IMG/VR virus record: IMGVR_UViG_3300031885_000003
Span: 1-64,000 of that record
From: a virus
Length of the DNA: 64,000 bases
Strand: one strand, 5' to 3'
Of the stretch, positions 7,928 to 18,150 are shown in pieces (position 1 is the stretch's first letter; each line of letters begins with the position of its first letter). A program made the position numbers and the translations under genes. The notes beneath the pieces were generated by a model. It ran no database searches and was not told the DNA's origin. It worked only from the letters and a program-made list of their open reading frames with translations.

Positions 7928-10900
7928 CCTTTCAACAAGAGTCCATGCCTTTTTACGGTCTTCTTCGGAAATGGTTTCTGACCGTTTTATTTTTTGCAAT
8001 ATCGGAATACGATACACTTCTTTCTCCTCTGGCATCATCGCTTCCCAAACCTGCATCATCTCGGGAACGGTCCTCTCCCTGATCCGATCTCCAGCCCGTT
8101 CAATGTCCGCGTTCGTCCCCTTTTTACCAGACGAGAATATAGATTCCAGATTCGCCCTGTTTAGGGTTACCCCCGCCTTTTCTGCGGTCTCCACGGCCTG
8201 TCGTATGGATGTAATGTTACCACGCACATGTCCTCTCCTGAGCGCGGCAATCGTCTGGTATCTTTTCGTGTCTTCTGTCGAATACCCGCCAACTGGCCGG
8301 TCGCCCATCCTCATCTCGTCAAGCAACGCTTCTGCTTTAGTCTGCGTCAATACTTTTGACGCCGGCATGATGCCGACCAAAGGGGGTATCACACCGCCGA
8401 TGCCCTCGCCGGCTCCGACATTCCTTTGTGCCCCGCGAACCCAAAACGGGATATATTGTTTTGCCACAAACCCGGCAACCTGCGCAAGTTGTGTCATGAT
8501 CGGCGCGAACTCATCGCGGATCTGGTTGCCATAATAATCCTGATTCTTCACAACGTCGATGCCCGCTGAAATGAGGGGGTTTGCCTTATGGCCCAGGGTA
8601 CCCAGTGGGGACCGCCAATAAGCGAACAAGTCCTTTGCGTAGGTTGGCAACATCATCCGTTCGTCTTTGCCATACTCGTCCTTGCGGCCAGTGCGGAAGG
8701 CCCAGAAATCTCTATCCGTGGGTGTTTCTCCGGTGAAGGCCGTTGTCAATGCCCCATTGACTAGGGCGGTCGTCAATAAGAGCGAGATGGTGTAAGCTGC
8801 CCGATTCGTAATCTCCGGCTTGCGGAACCTCACAAGATCGGCGGCCACTTTAGCCAGGTCAATACCGCCACCTCCGACCTCTAGGATCGTGCCGCCAGTC
8901 CACCCCGGCGCACGGACAAGGGCCTGTACAACGTTCTTAGCGGCGTTGTTCATAAAAATGCGGTCGTAATTGACCTGACCCAACCGAGAGTCTACGCGAT
9001 TCCATATCTCACGTGCTGAGGCCCGCATTTCCTCATGGCCCGCTCCTGGATTCTGCGCCATCCAGTCATTCATCATTTCACCAAAGACGCCGAATTTAAT
9101 ACGCGGGACCAGCACTTCCATGATTGGGCGTGCTGATTGTTCGGCAAGCACCAACGGAGATCGCAATACGGCGGCGCCCTTCTTGGTCAACCCGCCCGCT
9201 TTCCAGTCTTGGACCATTTGCCGGGTGTGGCCTGTTTCCATCGTATACCGGCCCCACGGATGAAGTTTTCCCCCGCTTGCCATGAGGGCGTCGATAATCC
9301 CCGCCATGTCGCCACCTTGCGACCCTGGCTTTAGCCATTCTTTAATCAGTCTGTCGCCTTGTCGGAAATTGAGTATAGGTGCAACCGGCGCTTTTACAAA
9401 GGACCGCATGGCTGGCACCAATCGGCCCTGCGAGAGTTGCCTTATTCCCAATGCGCCTTCGGAAATCACAGATTCCATTGTGACGAACCCGCCGTGAAAC
9501 ATGGAAAACATCCCGAGCTGGAACTGGTTAAGGGAATTGGCCGCTCCCATGTAGGTTCGGAACGGAGAGCCAAAATATTTGTTGTTGTAGAGGCTTTGGG
9601 ATAGGTAGTTATTGATCACCTGTGCGGCCGCGTCTGCTGCGTAATAGTGGCCGACAAGCTGGGGTCCGGCGCCGCCTTCGGCTTTTGGCGCGTAGACCGT
9701 ACTGTATCGGTCGTTGATCTTCGTGAACCCGTCAGGGGCCTTCTTCCCGAGGCGCACAAACTCGATCTGGCCGCTGCCCTTGAGGGCGTTGATCGTTTGG
9801 TGGGCAATGAGGTACTTGTCCATCTCGGACATCTTGATTGCCACCAGATCGAGCGGGTTGGTCGAGACTGGCGTGTACCCAGCATCCAAACCGGCCTGAA
9901 CGTCATCGTAGACGCGCTGTCTCAGGAAAGACTTGCCGCCCTCCCACGGACGGCGCCCCATCGCCTGCTGGGCTGTCGCGCCTTTTTCTTTCCAGATGTG
10001 CGGGAAATAACTGTCGCGTACCTCTTCGAGTTTGCCCGTACCGAGCGCCTGAACGGCCTTGACCTTGGCTTCAAAGAGACTTCGTATCGAATCGGCAGTC
10101 GCCTGGAGTTGCGGGTTTGATTGGGCCTGGCCCGTATCCATCCGCTGCATGAAGTCGATATTGTCTTGCGGAGCCGCCCGCTGAAACGTGGTGTCCGCGG
10201 GTTTCATTGCCTCATGGAAAGCGTCCATTGCGCGGGCCGCTTTCGAGACTTCCTCGCTCGTAATGGCGCCGGTTTCTTTGCCGCCGCGCCGCAGAGTGGG
10301 GGCTACCAGCCGCACCATCCCATCAGTGGCATCGCGTATGGCGTCGGGTATCGCCGTGGCTCCAGGTGGCACAATCCCGAGCGGCTTACCAACAAACCTA
10401 CGTTGCCCTGGCAGATCAGCTCTGGGCCTTGCTTCGATTGCGGTTTCGCCAAACAATTCCTCCTGTCCCGGCGTTTCTCCGCGCAGTTCAACCAGCAATT
10501 TGTCAACCGTTTTGGTCGAACTCTGTTCACTCTCCAAAACCTTGCGTTGTGATTCAAGAGCGGAGATGGCCTGGACTTCACTCCCGTAGACGCCGACAAT
10601 GCCCTCTGCCTCTCTGGATAGACCCGGTGGGCCCCAGCGTTCGGGGGTTTCGACCGTCTCAGGTACCTGGGCGGGCGTTTCTATCTGCGCGTCAACGTAC
10701 TCGTCACCATACCGTTTCCGCGCCGCGCCTTCCCGTTCTTCCCCATACCGCCGCACATTTTTGTTCTTGCCGACGAGCAGGTCGCGGAACTCGTTCGTTG
10801 TATGGTCCGGGTCGAGCAACCCCATCTCGACCGCTTCTTGCCCCCACTGATCCCATGTGGTCTTGGCGTCACGCCTGAACAAACCGGGCGGGAACGCACC

Positions 10901-13129
10901 GCCAAAGTCTTCCGTGGTCATGGGGCCGCGCAAGGGCCTGATGCCGCCTTCGCGCACCCTCTCTCGAAACTGTTTGACGGCCTGGTTGGTGTCATCGAGT
11001 ACCGCCTCACGGGTCGTGGCCCCGACAGTTTTGGGTGTTACGGCGGGAAGCGGCGCTGACAAATCACTCATGCTCGAAATAAGACCGGGTGGGGTCTTTG
11101 GGCCTATTCGGGCCGGAGTAGTTTGGGGCGGTGCCGGAGCAAGCGGAGTCTCCGGCACCGCTGGGGTGGTCGGCTCCTTCCGGGGGGCCGTGAGAGTCTC
11201 TGGCGCTACTTGCGGGGCTTCTTCTTGCCCTTTCCTTTGCACGGCATTGGGGGATACCTCCGTTGGTTGGGGTTGAGTCGGCATTGACCGTCTTTGCATC
11301 TCACTCATGATCGCAGGTCTTACCTTGTCGCCCATTGCCCATTCATTCGCGTCGATCTCGGGTCTGCCCCACTCCCGGGCTATCTCGTTGTATTGGCCAA
11401 GCTCAAGGTTACTCTGGGGTTCTTTGACCTGCGCTACCGGGGCAGGCGCTGGCGCCGTTGGCCCGGGCTGAACGATCTCGGGTCTGGTCGGGGGTTTACC
11501 CGCTGGAACCGCGGGGGTCTCCTGGGGCATCCTAGGCGTTCCCTCGAGCACTGGTGGGACGGCTTCCCGCGCGGCAAGAGCTTCCTGCGCCGCCAGAACC
11601 CCGTGTTTGGCGTCTTGTCTGACCCGTTCAATCGGCATCCGGATGTAAATGTTGTCCGTTGCGACTATAGGCGGTGTGACCGGGGTGGTCTCCGGTTTCC
11701 CTTGAGTCACTCCGGGCAGACCGGACACGTCCGCGCCGGGAGCGCCGATCTCCTTCCTGATTTCTTCGACGGCCTGTGTTGCCGTTTTGCCTTCCGCGGC
11801 CTTCCTGGCAACAAGGCCATCGGCTATGGCGCGGGATACGCCAAACGCGGCGACCATAGCGGCCGCGTCTTCAAAATCTGCCACTCCCGGCAACCGCCCT
11901 TCCGGCACCGACGAAGCCGCTGCGAAGAGCGGGACTTCGGCGGCACCTTTTATGAGGGCTTGCGCCGTCTTCGATGCCGGGGCCAATGTCTGCGCTACGG
12001 GTTCGAGGGCCTTTCCAGTCGCGCCGAGTAGCGCCCCGAGTGTGGCAGGTTTGACACCGGCATAGAGGGCTTCCGCCAGCCCGCCCGCCGATTCTACGAG
12101 ACCCTGTGGCGGGCCACCACGCCCCTTTCCTTCACGTGGAAGAGGTGTTGGTTTCTCACCTTCTTCTATCCACACGCTACGGCCCTGAGCAAGTCGTTCC
12201 TTGGCATGGGCAACGCCCTTGGCCCAGATGCGCTCTGTCATTGGACTACGTTCTGTAATTTTTCCGCCCGTCAATAGCCACTTGAGTTCTTCAGTGGTAA
12301 GCGTCGGCACTATCGAGGGAATCAGTACGTCTTTACCTTCAAGAACGTCTCCAGAGCCGATGCTGATTTCGCTAGCAACACCTTCGCGATCCCCCAACCA
12401 TTTGAGAGGACCGAAGTAGCCAGATCCTTTTAATGTATTATCTTCCCTTTTATCTCGGGCGTTCGGGTTCAAACTACTAGGTGGAGCGAGTTCAAGCGCC
12501 TGTTGTGTTTGTATGCGCTGATCGCCGCCACGCTGGATGTCTTGTATCATGGCATCTTTGAGAATGGCCGGCAAAGCGAACATACCCGCGCCCGCGCCAG
12601 CCGGACCTCCGCCAAGCGCCGCACCTAACGCCCCACCGGCAACCATAGGGGGTAAATCGGCAGCCAATCCAGTCAGCAGTTGCGTGATCCGTTCGCCCGC
12701 GCCTATGGGCTGAAAGTCGGGGACTTTCTGGGTTGCAGCGATTCCCAACACCGACCCTTGTAACCCGGCCTTGGCCGCTTGGCCGAGTTGCCCGCCCGGA
12801 TATGTTTCAGTGCCCGGGATGAGATTGCCCTGGGTGTCAGCCAGCGGCGGCGATGGTGCGCCAAGGAGATGTTCTTTGACTGCGGTCCCCACTTGCGCGA
12901 GTGCCTGCGGGATGTCGTTGTAGACTGCCGCAGCCATTGACCCGGGCAATTGGCGCAACATCCCAGTCTGTTCGGGTTTGGGGATGTTGCCGATGTCAAC
13001 ACCCCATTCGGCAAGCCGGTCACGGCGGGACTGGATGGAGAACTTTATCTGGTCGTCAGAGAAATTGTCGGGGAAATCGAGGTCAAGTTCGCCCCCGTCT
13101 TTCTTGCTGAACGTGATGGTTTGCGGCAT
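7916..13129 (-). CDS. Giant internal virion (ejection) protein, 1737 aa
   Basis: The largest gene in the window and the last of late operon A. The 1,737-residue product has Ala/Gly-rich hydrophobic stretches near its N terminus, long Pro/Thr/Glu-rich linkers (about 500-720), and a helical C-terminal half typical of phage inner-core or DNA-ejection proteins. At about 220-320 it carries a module (STEISIG-type: EISIGSGDVLEGKDVLIPSI, then VPTLTTEELKWLL) that occurs as an insert in many phage structural proteins. Neither a lysozyme nor a transglycosylase motif was obvious to me. By position it corresponds to the T7 gp16-type protein. Role inferred from size, order and composition. Confidence 0.75.
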   Translation of the reverse strand: MPQTITFSKKDGGELDLDFPDNFSDDQIKFSIQSRRDRLAEWGVDIGNIPKPEQTGMLRQLPGSMAAAVYNDIPQALAQVGTAVKEHLLGAPSPPLADTQGNLIPGTETYPGGQLGQAAKAGLQGSVLGIAATQKVPDFQPIGAGERITQLLTGLAADLPPMVAGGALGAALGGGPAGAGAGMFALPAILKDAMIQDIQRGGDQRIQTQQALELAPPSSLNPNARDKREDNTLKGSGYFGPLKWLGDREGVASEISIGSGDVLEGKDVLIPSIVPTLTTEELKWLLTGGKITERSPMTERIWAKGVAHAKERLAQGRSVWIEEGEKPTPLPREGKGRGGPPQGLVESAGGLAEALYAGVKPATLGALLGATGKALEPVAQTLAPASKTAQALIKGAAEVPLFAAASSVPEGRLPGVADFEDAAAMVAAFGVSRAIADGLVARKAAEGKTATQAVEEIRKEIGAPGADVSGLPGVTQGKPETTPVTPPIVATDNIYIRMPIERVRQDAKHGVLAAQEALAAREAVPPVLEGTPRMPQETPAVPAGKPPTRPEIVQPGPTAPAPAPVAQVKEPQSNLELGQYNEIAREWGRPEIDANEWAMGDKVRPAIMSEMQRRSMPTQPQPTEVSPNAVQRKGQEEAPQVAPETLTAPRKEPTTPAVPETPLAPAPPQTTPARIGPKTPPGLISSMSDLSAPLPAVTPKTVGATTREAVLDDTNQAVKQFRERVREGGIRPLRGPMTTEDFGGAFPPGLFRRDAKTTWDQWGQEAVEMGLLDPDHTTNEFRDLLVGKNKNVRRYGEEREGAARKRYGDEYVDAQIETPAQVPETVETPERWGPPGLSREAEGIVGVYGSEVQAISALESQRKVLESEQSSTKTVDKLLVELRGETPGQEELFGETAIEARPRADLPGQRRFVGKPLGIVPPGATAIPDAIRDATDGMVRLVAPTLRRGGKETGAITSEEVSKAARAMDAFHEAMKPADTTFQRAAPQDNIDFMQRMDTGQAQSNPQLQATADSIRSLFEAKVKAVQALGTGKLEEVRDSYFPHIWKEKGATAQQAMGRRPWEGGKSFLRQRVYDDVQAGLDAGYTPVSTNPLDLVAIKMSEMDKYLIAHQTINALKGSGQIEFVRLGKKAPDGFTKINDRYSTVYAPKAEGGAGPQLVGHYYAADAAAQVINNYLSQSLYNNKYFGSPFRTYMGAANSLNQFQLGMFSMFHGGFVTMESVISEGALGIRQLSQGRLVPAMRSFVKAPVAPILNFRQGDRLIKEWLKPGSQGGDMAGIIDALMASGGKLHPWGRYTMETGHTRQMVQDWKAGGLTKKGAAVLRSPLVLAEQSARPIMEVLVPRIKFGVFGEMMNDWMAQNPGAGHEEMRASAREIWNRVDSRLGQVNYDRIFMNNAAKNVVQALVRAPGWTGGTILEVGGGGIDLAKVAADLVRFRKPEITNRAAYTISLLLTTALVNGALTTAFTGETPTDRDFWAFRTGRKDEYGKDERMMLPTYAKDLFAYWRSPLGTLGHKANPLISAGIDVVKNQDYYGNQIRDEFAPIMTQLAQVAGFVAKQYIPFWVRGAQRNVGAGEGIGGVIPPLVGIMPASKVLTQTKAEALLDEMRMGDRPVGGYSTEDTKRYQTIAALRRGHVRGNITSIRQAVETAEKAGVTLNRANLESIFSSGKKGTNADIERAGDRIRERTVPEMMQVWEAMMPEEKEVYRIPILQKIKRSETISEEDRKKAWTLVERKSP

Positions 13130-13137
13130 TCCCTACC

Positions 13138-14157
13138 TCACGGGGCAAACAGTTCTGCGGCGGTACGTTTCTTCTTGTTGGCTTCAGTCGGAGCCGCTTC
13201 TGCATTTCCAAACCTCTTGAGCAATTCGGCGCGAAGAGAGTCGTATACGGCCCGCTCCGGTGTGCCCTCCTCTGGAGGCGTGATGTAGGCGTTTTTCATA
13301 GTGGGCCACTCCCGTTGAATCGCCTCGTCTTTGAACCCTTCATACCCGGCCTTTTTGGGTTGCGTCGCCGTTTTCGCCTTCTGTTCAGCAATTGTGGCAT
13401 TTGCTTCAACGGTGCGTTCTTTGGGTGACTTGGGGGCAAACCAGCCCTGCATCTCTTCGCCAAGACTTGCGGGTGGAGCGGCAAGTCCCTGTTGGGCCAG
13501 AAGGCGTTGTCCCTCTTCTCGCGTCATCAACCCGGCATTTATAGCCTGGATGATCTCGTACTTTGTCCAACCGCCAGCCGCACCGCCGCCGCGAGCACCG
13601 ACCTGACCCGTCAAGGCTTTGATATAGTCGAGACTGGCCTTCTCTTGTTCGGTAAGGGGCAATTCGCGTTTCTGTTTTTCGGCCTCCATCTGCCGATTCA
13701 ATATCTCATCCTGCATTGCCGCCTGCCGGTTGACCATCATTTCGTTGGCGAGTATCTGGCCGACCATGTGGAGTTTGGCCTGTTCCGCCGCTCCCGGCTG
13801 ATTGAGTTGGTTTTGCAGTTGCGCTCGTTCCAACCCCATCCGCTCTTGGGCCATCTGGTTTTGCAGCATCTGGGCCATCTGGCTCTGGGCCATCGCCTGA
13901 TCCTCTTGCCCGAGTCGTTGTTCCGCAACGTTGGTCTGCGCCGCGCCTTGGATCATCTGTGGTGTGATCCACATGCTGTTCTTCGGGACTTTCGGTGTCA
14001 CACTCCGCTGCGGTTGCAGCGCCGACATGAGTTGCTGGGCCACCATGAGTTGCAGCGGGTTGATCTGTTGCGCCTGTGGCAATTGCACCGGGGCCTGCGG
14101 TTTCGGCGCGTATGGCTGAAGCCGGAGAAGATAATCATCGAGTGTCGCGGTAGGCAT
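13138..14157 (-). CDS. Gln-rich coiled-coil virion protein (probable ejection protein)
   Basis: A 339-residue product with a Gln/Met-rich central region (about 60-150, QLMVAQQLMSALQPQ, QMAQMLQNQMAQERM) predicted to be long helix or coiled coil, and a charged C terminus ending KKKRTAAELFAP. Such composition is common in inner-core proteins that sit between capsid and tail in podoviruses. Lies between the giant ejection protein and a glycine-zipper protein in the same operon. Function inferred from context. Confidence 0.65.
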   Translation of the reverse strand: MPTATLDDYLLRLQPYAPKPQAPVQLPQAQQINPLQLMVAQQLMSALQPQRSVTPKVPKNSMWITPQMIQGAAQTNVAEQRLGQEDQAMAQSQMAQMLQNQMAQERMGLERAQLQNQLNQPGAAEQAKLHMVGQILANEMMVNRQAAMQDEILNRQMEAEKQKRELPLTEQEKASLDYIKALTGQVGARGGGAAGGWTKYEIIQAINAGLMTREEGQRLLAQQGLAAPPASLGEEMQGWFAPKSPKERTVEANATIAEQKAKTATQPKKAGYEGFKDEAIQREWPTMKNAYITPPEEGTPERAVYDSLRAELLKRFGNAEAAPTEANKKKRTAAELFAP

Positions 14158-14160
14158 GGA

Positions 14161-14862
14161 TCAGGTTCCCCCCATCATCCGTTGGATCATCATTAGGGTC
14201 AAGAGGTCAGACATTCCGGCCCCGCCCGCACCACCAAAGAGGGAACCGAGCAGGCCACCGCCAGCGGCTGAAGTAGCGTTTGCCGCCAACTGTGCAGCGG
14301 TAGGTGGCGCCATTGCGGCTGACGGGATAAGTCCGGCTCCCATCGCAGATACAGGTGCGGCAGCGCCAGCACCTACACTCATAACATTGGCTCCGGCGCC
14401 AGCGCCAGCCGCCGCGCCCCCTGCACCCAAAGCGCCAAGCGCCGTGCCGCCAAGACCGCCAAGCGCACCGCCAATGCCGCCCATTCCGGCGTAACGCAAA
14501 GTGTTTCCAAGGTCAAATTTACCGCCTCCAGCCAACTCGCCTGCGGTGCCACCGAGCGCACCGCCAAGAGCACCAGCACCCGCCATTGCCGGAATTGCAG
14601 CAAGAGACAAACCGCCAGTTGGGATCGCCAACAGAGCGCCGGCCAGCCCGCCGAGCGTACCGCCAAGACCACCCAATTTTGCGGCCTTCTTTTTCTTCTC
14701 CTGCTCCTCCATCATTTGCTGGTACTCAAGGTTCGCGGCGATACCTTGCCCCGTCTGGACGGTGTTCTGGCTCATGCCGAGCAGCCCTGGGTTGTTACCT
14801 GCAAACCCCTGGCCGAGATTGCCGAACAACTGGCCGAGGGATGGGAAAATCGACATATTCAT
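14161..14862 (-). CDS. Gly/Ala-rich hydrophobic virion protein (membrane-penetrating candidate)
   Basis: ATG 14862 follows GGAG by seven bases. The 233-residue product is dominated by glycine-zipper repeats (GGLGGTLGGLAGALLAIP, GGIGGALGGLGGTALGAL) from about residue 62 onward, after a short charged coiled coil (QQMMEEQEKKKKAAK). Glycine-zipper helices insert into membranes, so it may form part of the channel that carries DNA through the cell envelope. No signal peptide, fitting delivery from the virion. Confidence 0.65.
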   Translation of the reverse strand: MNMSIFPSLGQLFGNLGQGFAGNNPGLLGMSQNTVQTGQGIAANLEYQQMMEEQEKKKKAAKLGGLGGTLGGLAGALLAIPTGGLSLAAIPAMAGAGALGGALGGTAGELAGGGKFDLGNTLRYAGMGGIGGALGGLGGTALGALGAGGAAAGAGAGANVMSVGAGAAAPVSAMGAGLIPSAAMAPPTAAQLAANATSAAGGGLLGSLFGGAGGAGMSDLLTLMMIQRMMGGT

Positions 14863-14872
14863 TTCATATCTC

Positions 14873-15745
14873 CTATTTGCCGAACAGGCCGGGGAGAACG
14901 TTCATCGCACTGCCAGCGGTGTTCAGGATAAGCGACAATCCTGCCTGCCACGGTTCAAGACCGCGTTGCAAGGTTGGCGCGCCGCTCATAATATTGTGTG
15001 CCCTCACTTCGGACAGCAGGTTCAGGTTCCACCTCTCGGCTTCCACATCGACCTTGATCTGGTTTGCCACCAGATCCGAGTTGGCAAGGATATTGGCTTT
15101 TGCGAAGTCGAGCCGCATTTGCGCCATGATCCGATTGGACTCGATACGGTACCGGAGCGCGTCGAACAATTGGGATATGGCCTGCAAGACGATACTCGCC
15201 CGGAGTTTCTTGGCTTCGAGCAGCATCTGGGCGCGGTACTCAGCCACCTTATCGTTATGCGCTTTTTCCAGGGTTGCCCCGGCAAGGAAGAATGCCGTGC
15301 CGTATGCCGCGCCCATCTCGCCAAGTTGGGCTTGCTGTCGTGCCTTGGACCGTTGTAACGCGGGTATGTTGGCCGTGTCGAAAGCGTCCACCACGGCGAC
15401 GATGTCGCCTTCCCAAGTCAGGTCGGCGTCGATCCGTGCCTTGACTTTGGCTAACAGGTCTTCCCAGTCCGTCTCGGGGTCGAACATCTGGACAAGCACG
15501 TCGGCATCTTCCAGCCGGGACAGCGCATCATCGAGTTCCGGATTGGGATCGTGAAGTACGGCAAGCGCGTAGGGAGACGTGCTTCCAGTGAGATCCCATG
15601 CCGCTTCAAGGGCTGCCCTGAAATTGTAGATCGCATAAGATGACGGATCGCCCCATGTTGTAGCATCCTTTAGGCCGGAGATTGCCTGATAGACCGCCGC
15701 TGTCTGTGTCGGAACGGTAGTGCCACCCCATGCTTCCCCGCCCAT
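14873..15745 (-). CDS. Virion structural protein (probable internal/ejection protein)
   Basis: A 290-residue product behind a GGAGG site. Mostly helical, with an Ala-rich central coiled-coil region (about 130-250, MLLEAKKLRASIVLQAIS) and a hydrophobic C terminus (AMNVLPGLFGK). No family recognised. Gene order between the GNAT-like gene and the glycine-zipper gene suggests an inner-core component. Confidence 0.65.
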   Translation of the reverse strand: MGGEAWGGTTVPTQTAAVYQAISGLKDATTWGDPSSYAIYNFRAALEAAWDLTGSTSPYALAVLHDPNPELDDALSRLEDADVLVQMFDPETDWEDLLAKVKARIDADLTWEGDIVAVVDAFDTANIPALQRSKARQQAQLGEMGAAYGTAFFLAGATLEKAHNDKVAEYRAQMLLEAKKLRASIVLQAISQLFDALRYRIESNRIMAQMRLDFAKANILANSDLVANQIKVDVEAERWNLNLLSEVRAHNIMSGAPTLQRGLEPWQAGLSLILNTAGSAMNVLPGLFGK

Positions 15746-15747
15746 AT

Positions 15748-16245
15748 CTATACCTCCAACCGGACTAGCCGGTAGTCAGTGGTGCCAGCCAAATGTTTTA
15801 CTAATTTCTCGATGACCAGGTTATTGGTGATTGCGAAAATAGTCTTGCAACCGTTCTGTCGGGCGAACTCGCGCAGAGTTTCAATGATGGTCCCCACCAG
15901 CGGAGCCGGGGGGAGTTCGTTAATGAACAAGGAGTAAATCCATAGACTCTTTACTGCTGAGATTGCCGGGGACGTCATTTTGGTTACTACGCCGCCGTAA
16001 ACGTAGCAAGTACCTTCACCCCGTTTTGTAGCGATCCAGACCTGCAACTCGCCTTTCATCACCGCCGCCAGCACGTTGTTCATCGCCCCTGGGTCGTCCG
16101 ACACTTCTGTCGGCGGCAGAGACGCTTTGATCGCCGGCTCCAGTTGCGGCCATATGACGTTGACCTGCTCAGAACTGAGTGGTTCCAGCGCCAGCACGGG
16201 TTTAACCAGACTTGGCGAGGGCGCCGGCTGCGTTTCGTTTGTCAT
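15748..16245 (-). CDS. GNAT-like acetyltransferase-fold phage protein
   Basis: I start at ATG 16245 (MTNETQPAPS). The 165-residue product has the alternating pattern of a GNAT fold: a strand pair (LQVWIATKRGEGTCYVYGGV), a conserved-looking turn, and a C-terminal strand-helix-strand (CKTIFAITNNLVIEKLVKHL). Comparable small GNAT-like proteins occur beside ejection-protein genes of T7-like phages. I see no clear acetyl-CoA loop, so it may be structural. The gene overlaps the end of the upstream nozzle-like gene by 44 bases. Confidence 0.5.
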   Translation of the reverse strand: MTNETQPAPSPSLVKPVLALEPLSSEQVNVIWPQLEPAIKASLPPTEVSDDPGAMNNVLAAVMKGELQVWIATKRGEGTCYVYGGVVTKMTSPAISAVKSLWIYSLFINELPPAPLVGTIIETLREFARQNGCKTIFAITNNLVIEKLVKHLAGTTDYRLVRLEV

Positions 16246-18148
16246 CGAGAGATTCTCCAATGTTGAAGTAATCGAATTTACCGAGCGTGCCCCATGTGCC
16301 GGTGTACCGGACCCGGAAGTCGGTGCCGGAAACCACAGGAAACGCAAACCCCTCCTGTGAACACGTAATTTCAATTGAACGGGTGTAGGTTGTGCCTGCG
16401 CTGTGTTTGTACTCGACACAGTTCTTCAGGTTTGTGACATCCGTTACCGCCGCCTCAGTGGACTTTACGGTTTTCAACCCGCGGCGGTTAAGGTCAATGG
16501 AGTCGGTCACAACCTCGAAGTTCTGGTCGGCCCCGGCTGCCGGCGAGTACGCAGAGATCAGACCGGAGGAGACATACGACAGGTGCGTTGGAAACAATTT
16601 AATCCTGCCAAATCCGGTCTTGGACCGAATATAGCCGTATGTTCCGTCGCAAATATAGTAATCCCACTGGTCAGGGTCGAATGTCACAACAATGTTGGCG
16701 TCCGTCATCGCAGCCGTGAATTCGCTGTAGCCGAGACGTTCCGCAGAAAGGTCTGCTTTGACGTACCAGACGGTCCCGGTGTTGTCCACAAAACAATGTT
16801 GCCGATGATCCCCGCCCACGGCCCCGCGCCCGGCTACCCCGACATCGACCACGTCCACGGTGCGGTAGATCGCCATGCCGTCTTTTTGCTGCGGAACGAT
16901 GGCCGTGATGCCGTTGTCGCCATAAGCGATCACGGTGTCACCCATGCGTTTCAGACACTTCACTGCGCCCTGCCACGGCATCGGGATAAATCCGATGTCG
17001 CCTTTTCGGATCATTTCGAGGTAGTGGGATTTGAGCAGGTCCACTTCTGTCTGCCCGGGCAACCCCAGCATTGCAAGTTCAACAGAGAACGGCCACATGT
17101 ACTCTTTCCCGCCCAATGCCGAGTACATGACGATGTTCGGCCCCATCGCCATTGTCTGATTAGTCATAATGTCGTGCGGCGAGTGCTTGATCCAGGTGGC
17201 CCAGAGTTCCGTCCAGTCCGCGTCGGAGAAGTAGGTGGTCGCTGCGGGCAGTCCAGCAATCAGGAGCCGGTTGTCGAAGTTGCACATCGTTGTCGGCACG
17301 AACGGCCATGCCCCCGCCTCTGTCTCGACCACGTAAGTGGTCCAGCGGTTGTACAGCATGGTGCGGCACACGATGCAGGTGCCGTTGGTCATAAACCAGG
17401 TATCCTCGAAATCGGCAAAATGCCAGGGCCCGATACCGTTGGGGATTGTCGCCACCTTGATCTCTTTCACCGACACGTTGTCAATGGTGCCGTCAAACGT
17501 GTTGGTTGGCGTGAAGATGAAATCGAGCGAGCCGCTGCATACGAGGTCTTCGGTGTAGGTTCCGTCCTGAGTGACTGCCGTGCCGGTGCCCGTGGTGCCA
17601 ACCTTGGCCGTGACGGATCCCGCCGTCATGGCCGAGACGGTGTATTTCACGCGGTAGAGATGGGCGTTCTGCAACGCCACGGCCTGAGACGCGGAAAGTT
17701 GGCTGAGGGTCGCCGTACTGCCCGCCGTGTGGGTGACAGCGTTGGAGGCATAAGCCCAATTCGCGCCGAGCGTCCAGTTATTCGCGTTGCCGGTGAACGT
17801 GCCGTTGGTGAGGGTTTCGGTCTGCGGATCGCCGAGGTTATAGAGGGCCAGCACTGTAGTGGTCCAACCAGTTTCCGCAACTTCGTAGACGGCGTTCCGG
17901 GCGCACAGGAGCGTGTGCGTCTTTCCCCGGAACACTTGGGGATACGGCCAGACCAGCAGGTTGTCGGGAGCGCCGAGCGTCCTGTCGGTGATAGGGTAGG
18001 TGATTGTTTCAAGCCGGGACAGGCCGAATTCTGTCGGCTTTGCGTTCAAACACGTACTGAGCCGAGGGGCATTGCGCGGCATACGCTTGTCTTCGCGGAG
18101 TCCCTTTATGAACGGTTCGGCTATCGGGTGATACGTTATCGTTGCCAT
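16202..18148 (-). CDS. Tail nozzle-like structural protein, paralog 1, with inserted CBM-like domain
   Basis: Start ATG 18148 (MATITYHPIAEPFIKGLRED). The 648-residue protein is beta-rich and aligns with the next gene upstream (18,151-20,040): LLVWPYPQVFRGKTHTLLC matches LAWPFPQFYRGKQLSLLM, and IGFIPMPWQGAVKCLKRMGD matches MGILPVPWQGTQRVIKSLGN. Repeated strand units suggest a propeller as in T7 gp12-type nozzles; that is inference. At about residues 115-245 a carbohydrate-binding-like beta-sandwich is inserted (NGTFTGNANNWTLG ... FDGTIDNVSVKE); the paralog lacks it at this place. Two bases separate the genes. Confidence 0.65.
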   Translation of the reverse strand: MATITYHPIAEPFIKGLREDKRMPRNAPRLSTCLNAKPTEFGLSRLETITYPITDRTLGAPDNLLVWPYPQVFRGKTHTLLCARNAVYEVAETGWTTTVLALYNLGDPQTETLTNGTFTGNANNWTLGANWAYASNAVTHTAGSTATLSQLSASQAVALQNAHLYRVKYTVSAMTAGSVTAKVGTTGTGTAVTQDGTYTEDLVCSGSLDFIFTPTNTFDGTIDNVSVKEIKVATIPNGIGPWHFADFEDTWFMTNGTCIVCRTMLYNRWTTYVVETEAGAWPFVPTTMCNFDNRLLIAGLPAATTYFSDADWTELWATWIKHSPHDIMTNQTMAMGPNIVMYSALGGKEYMWPFSVELAMLGLPGQTEVDLLKSHYLEMIRKGDIGFIPMPWQGAVKCLKRMGDTVIAYGDNGITAIVPQQKDGMAIYRTVDVVDVGVAGRGAVGGDHRQHCFVDNTGTVWYVKADLSAERLGYSEFTAAMTDANIVVTFDPDQWDYYICDGTYGYIRSKTGFGRIKLFPTHLSYVSSGLISAYSPAAGADQNFEVVTDSIDLNRRGLKTVKSTEAAVTDVTNLKNCVEYKHSAGTTYTRSIEITCSQEGFAFPVVSGTDFRVRYTGTWGTLGKFDYFNIGESLDDKRNAAGALAKSG

Positions 18149-18150
18149 GT

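Noticed and set aside
9096-12031. Many long plus-strand frames opposite the giant ejection-protein gene
   Set aside because: They mirror the codon pattern of the minus-strand gene, lack ribosome sites and have no recognisable domains; shadow frames.
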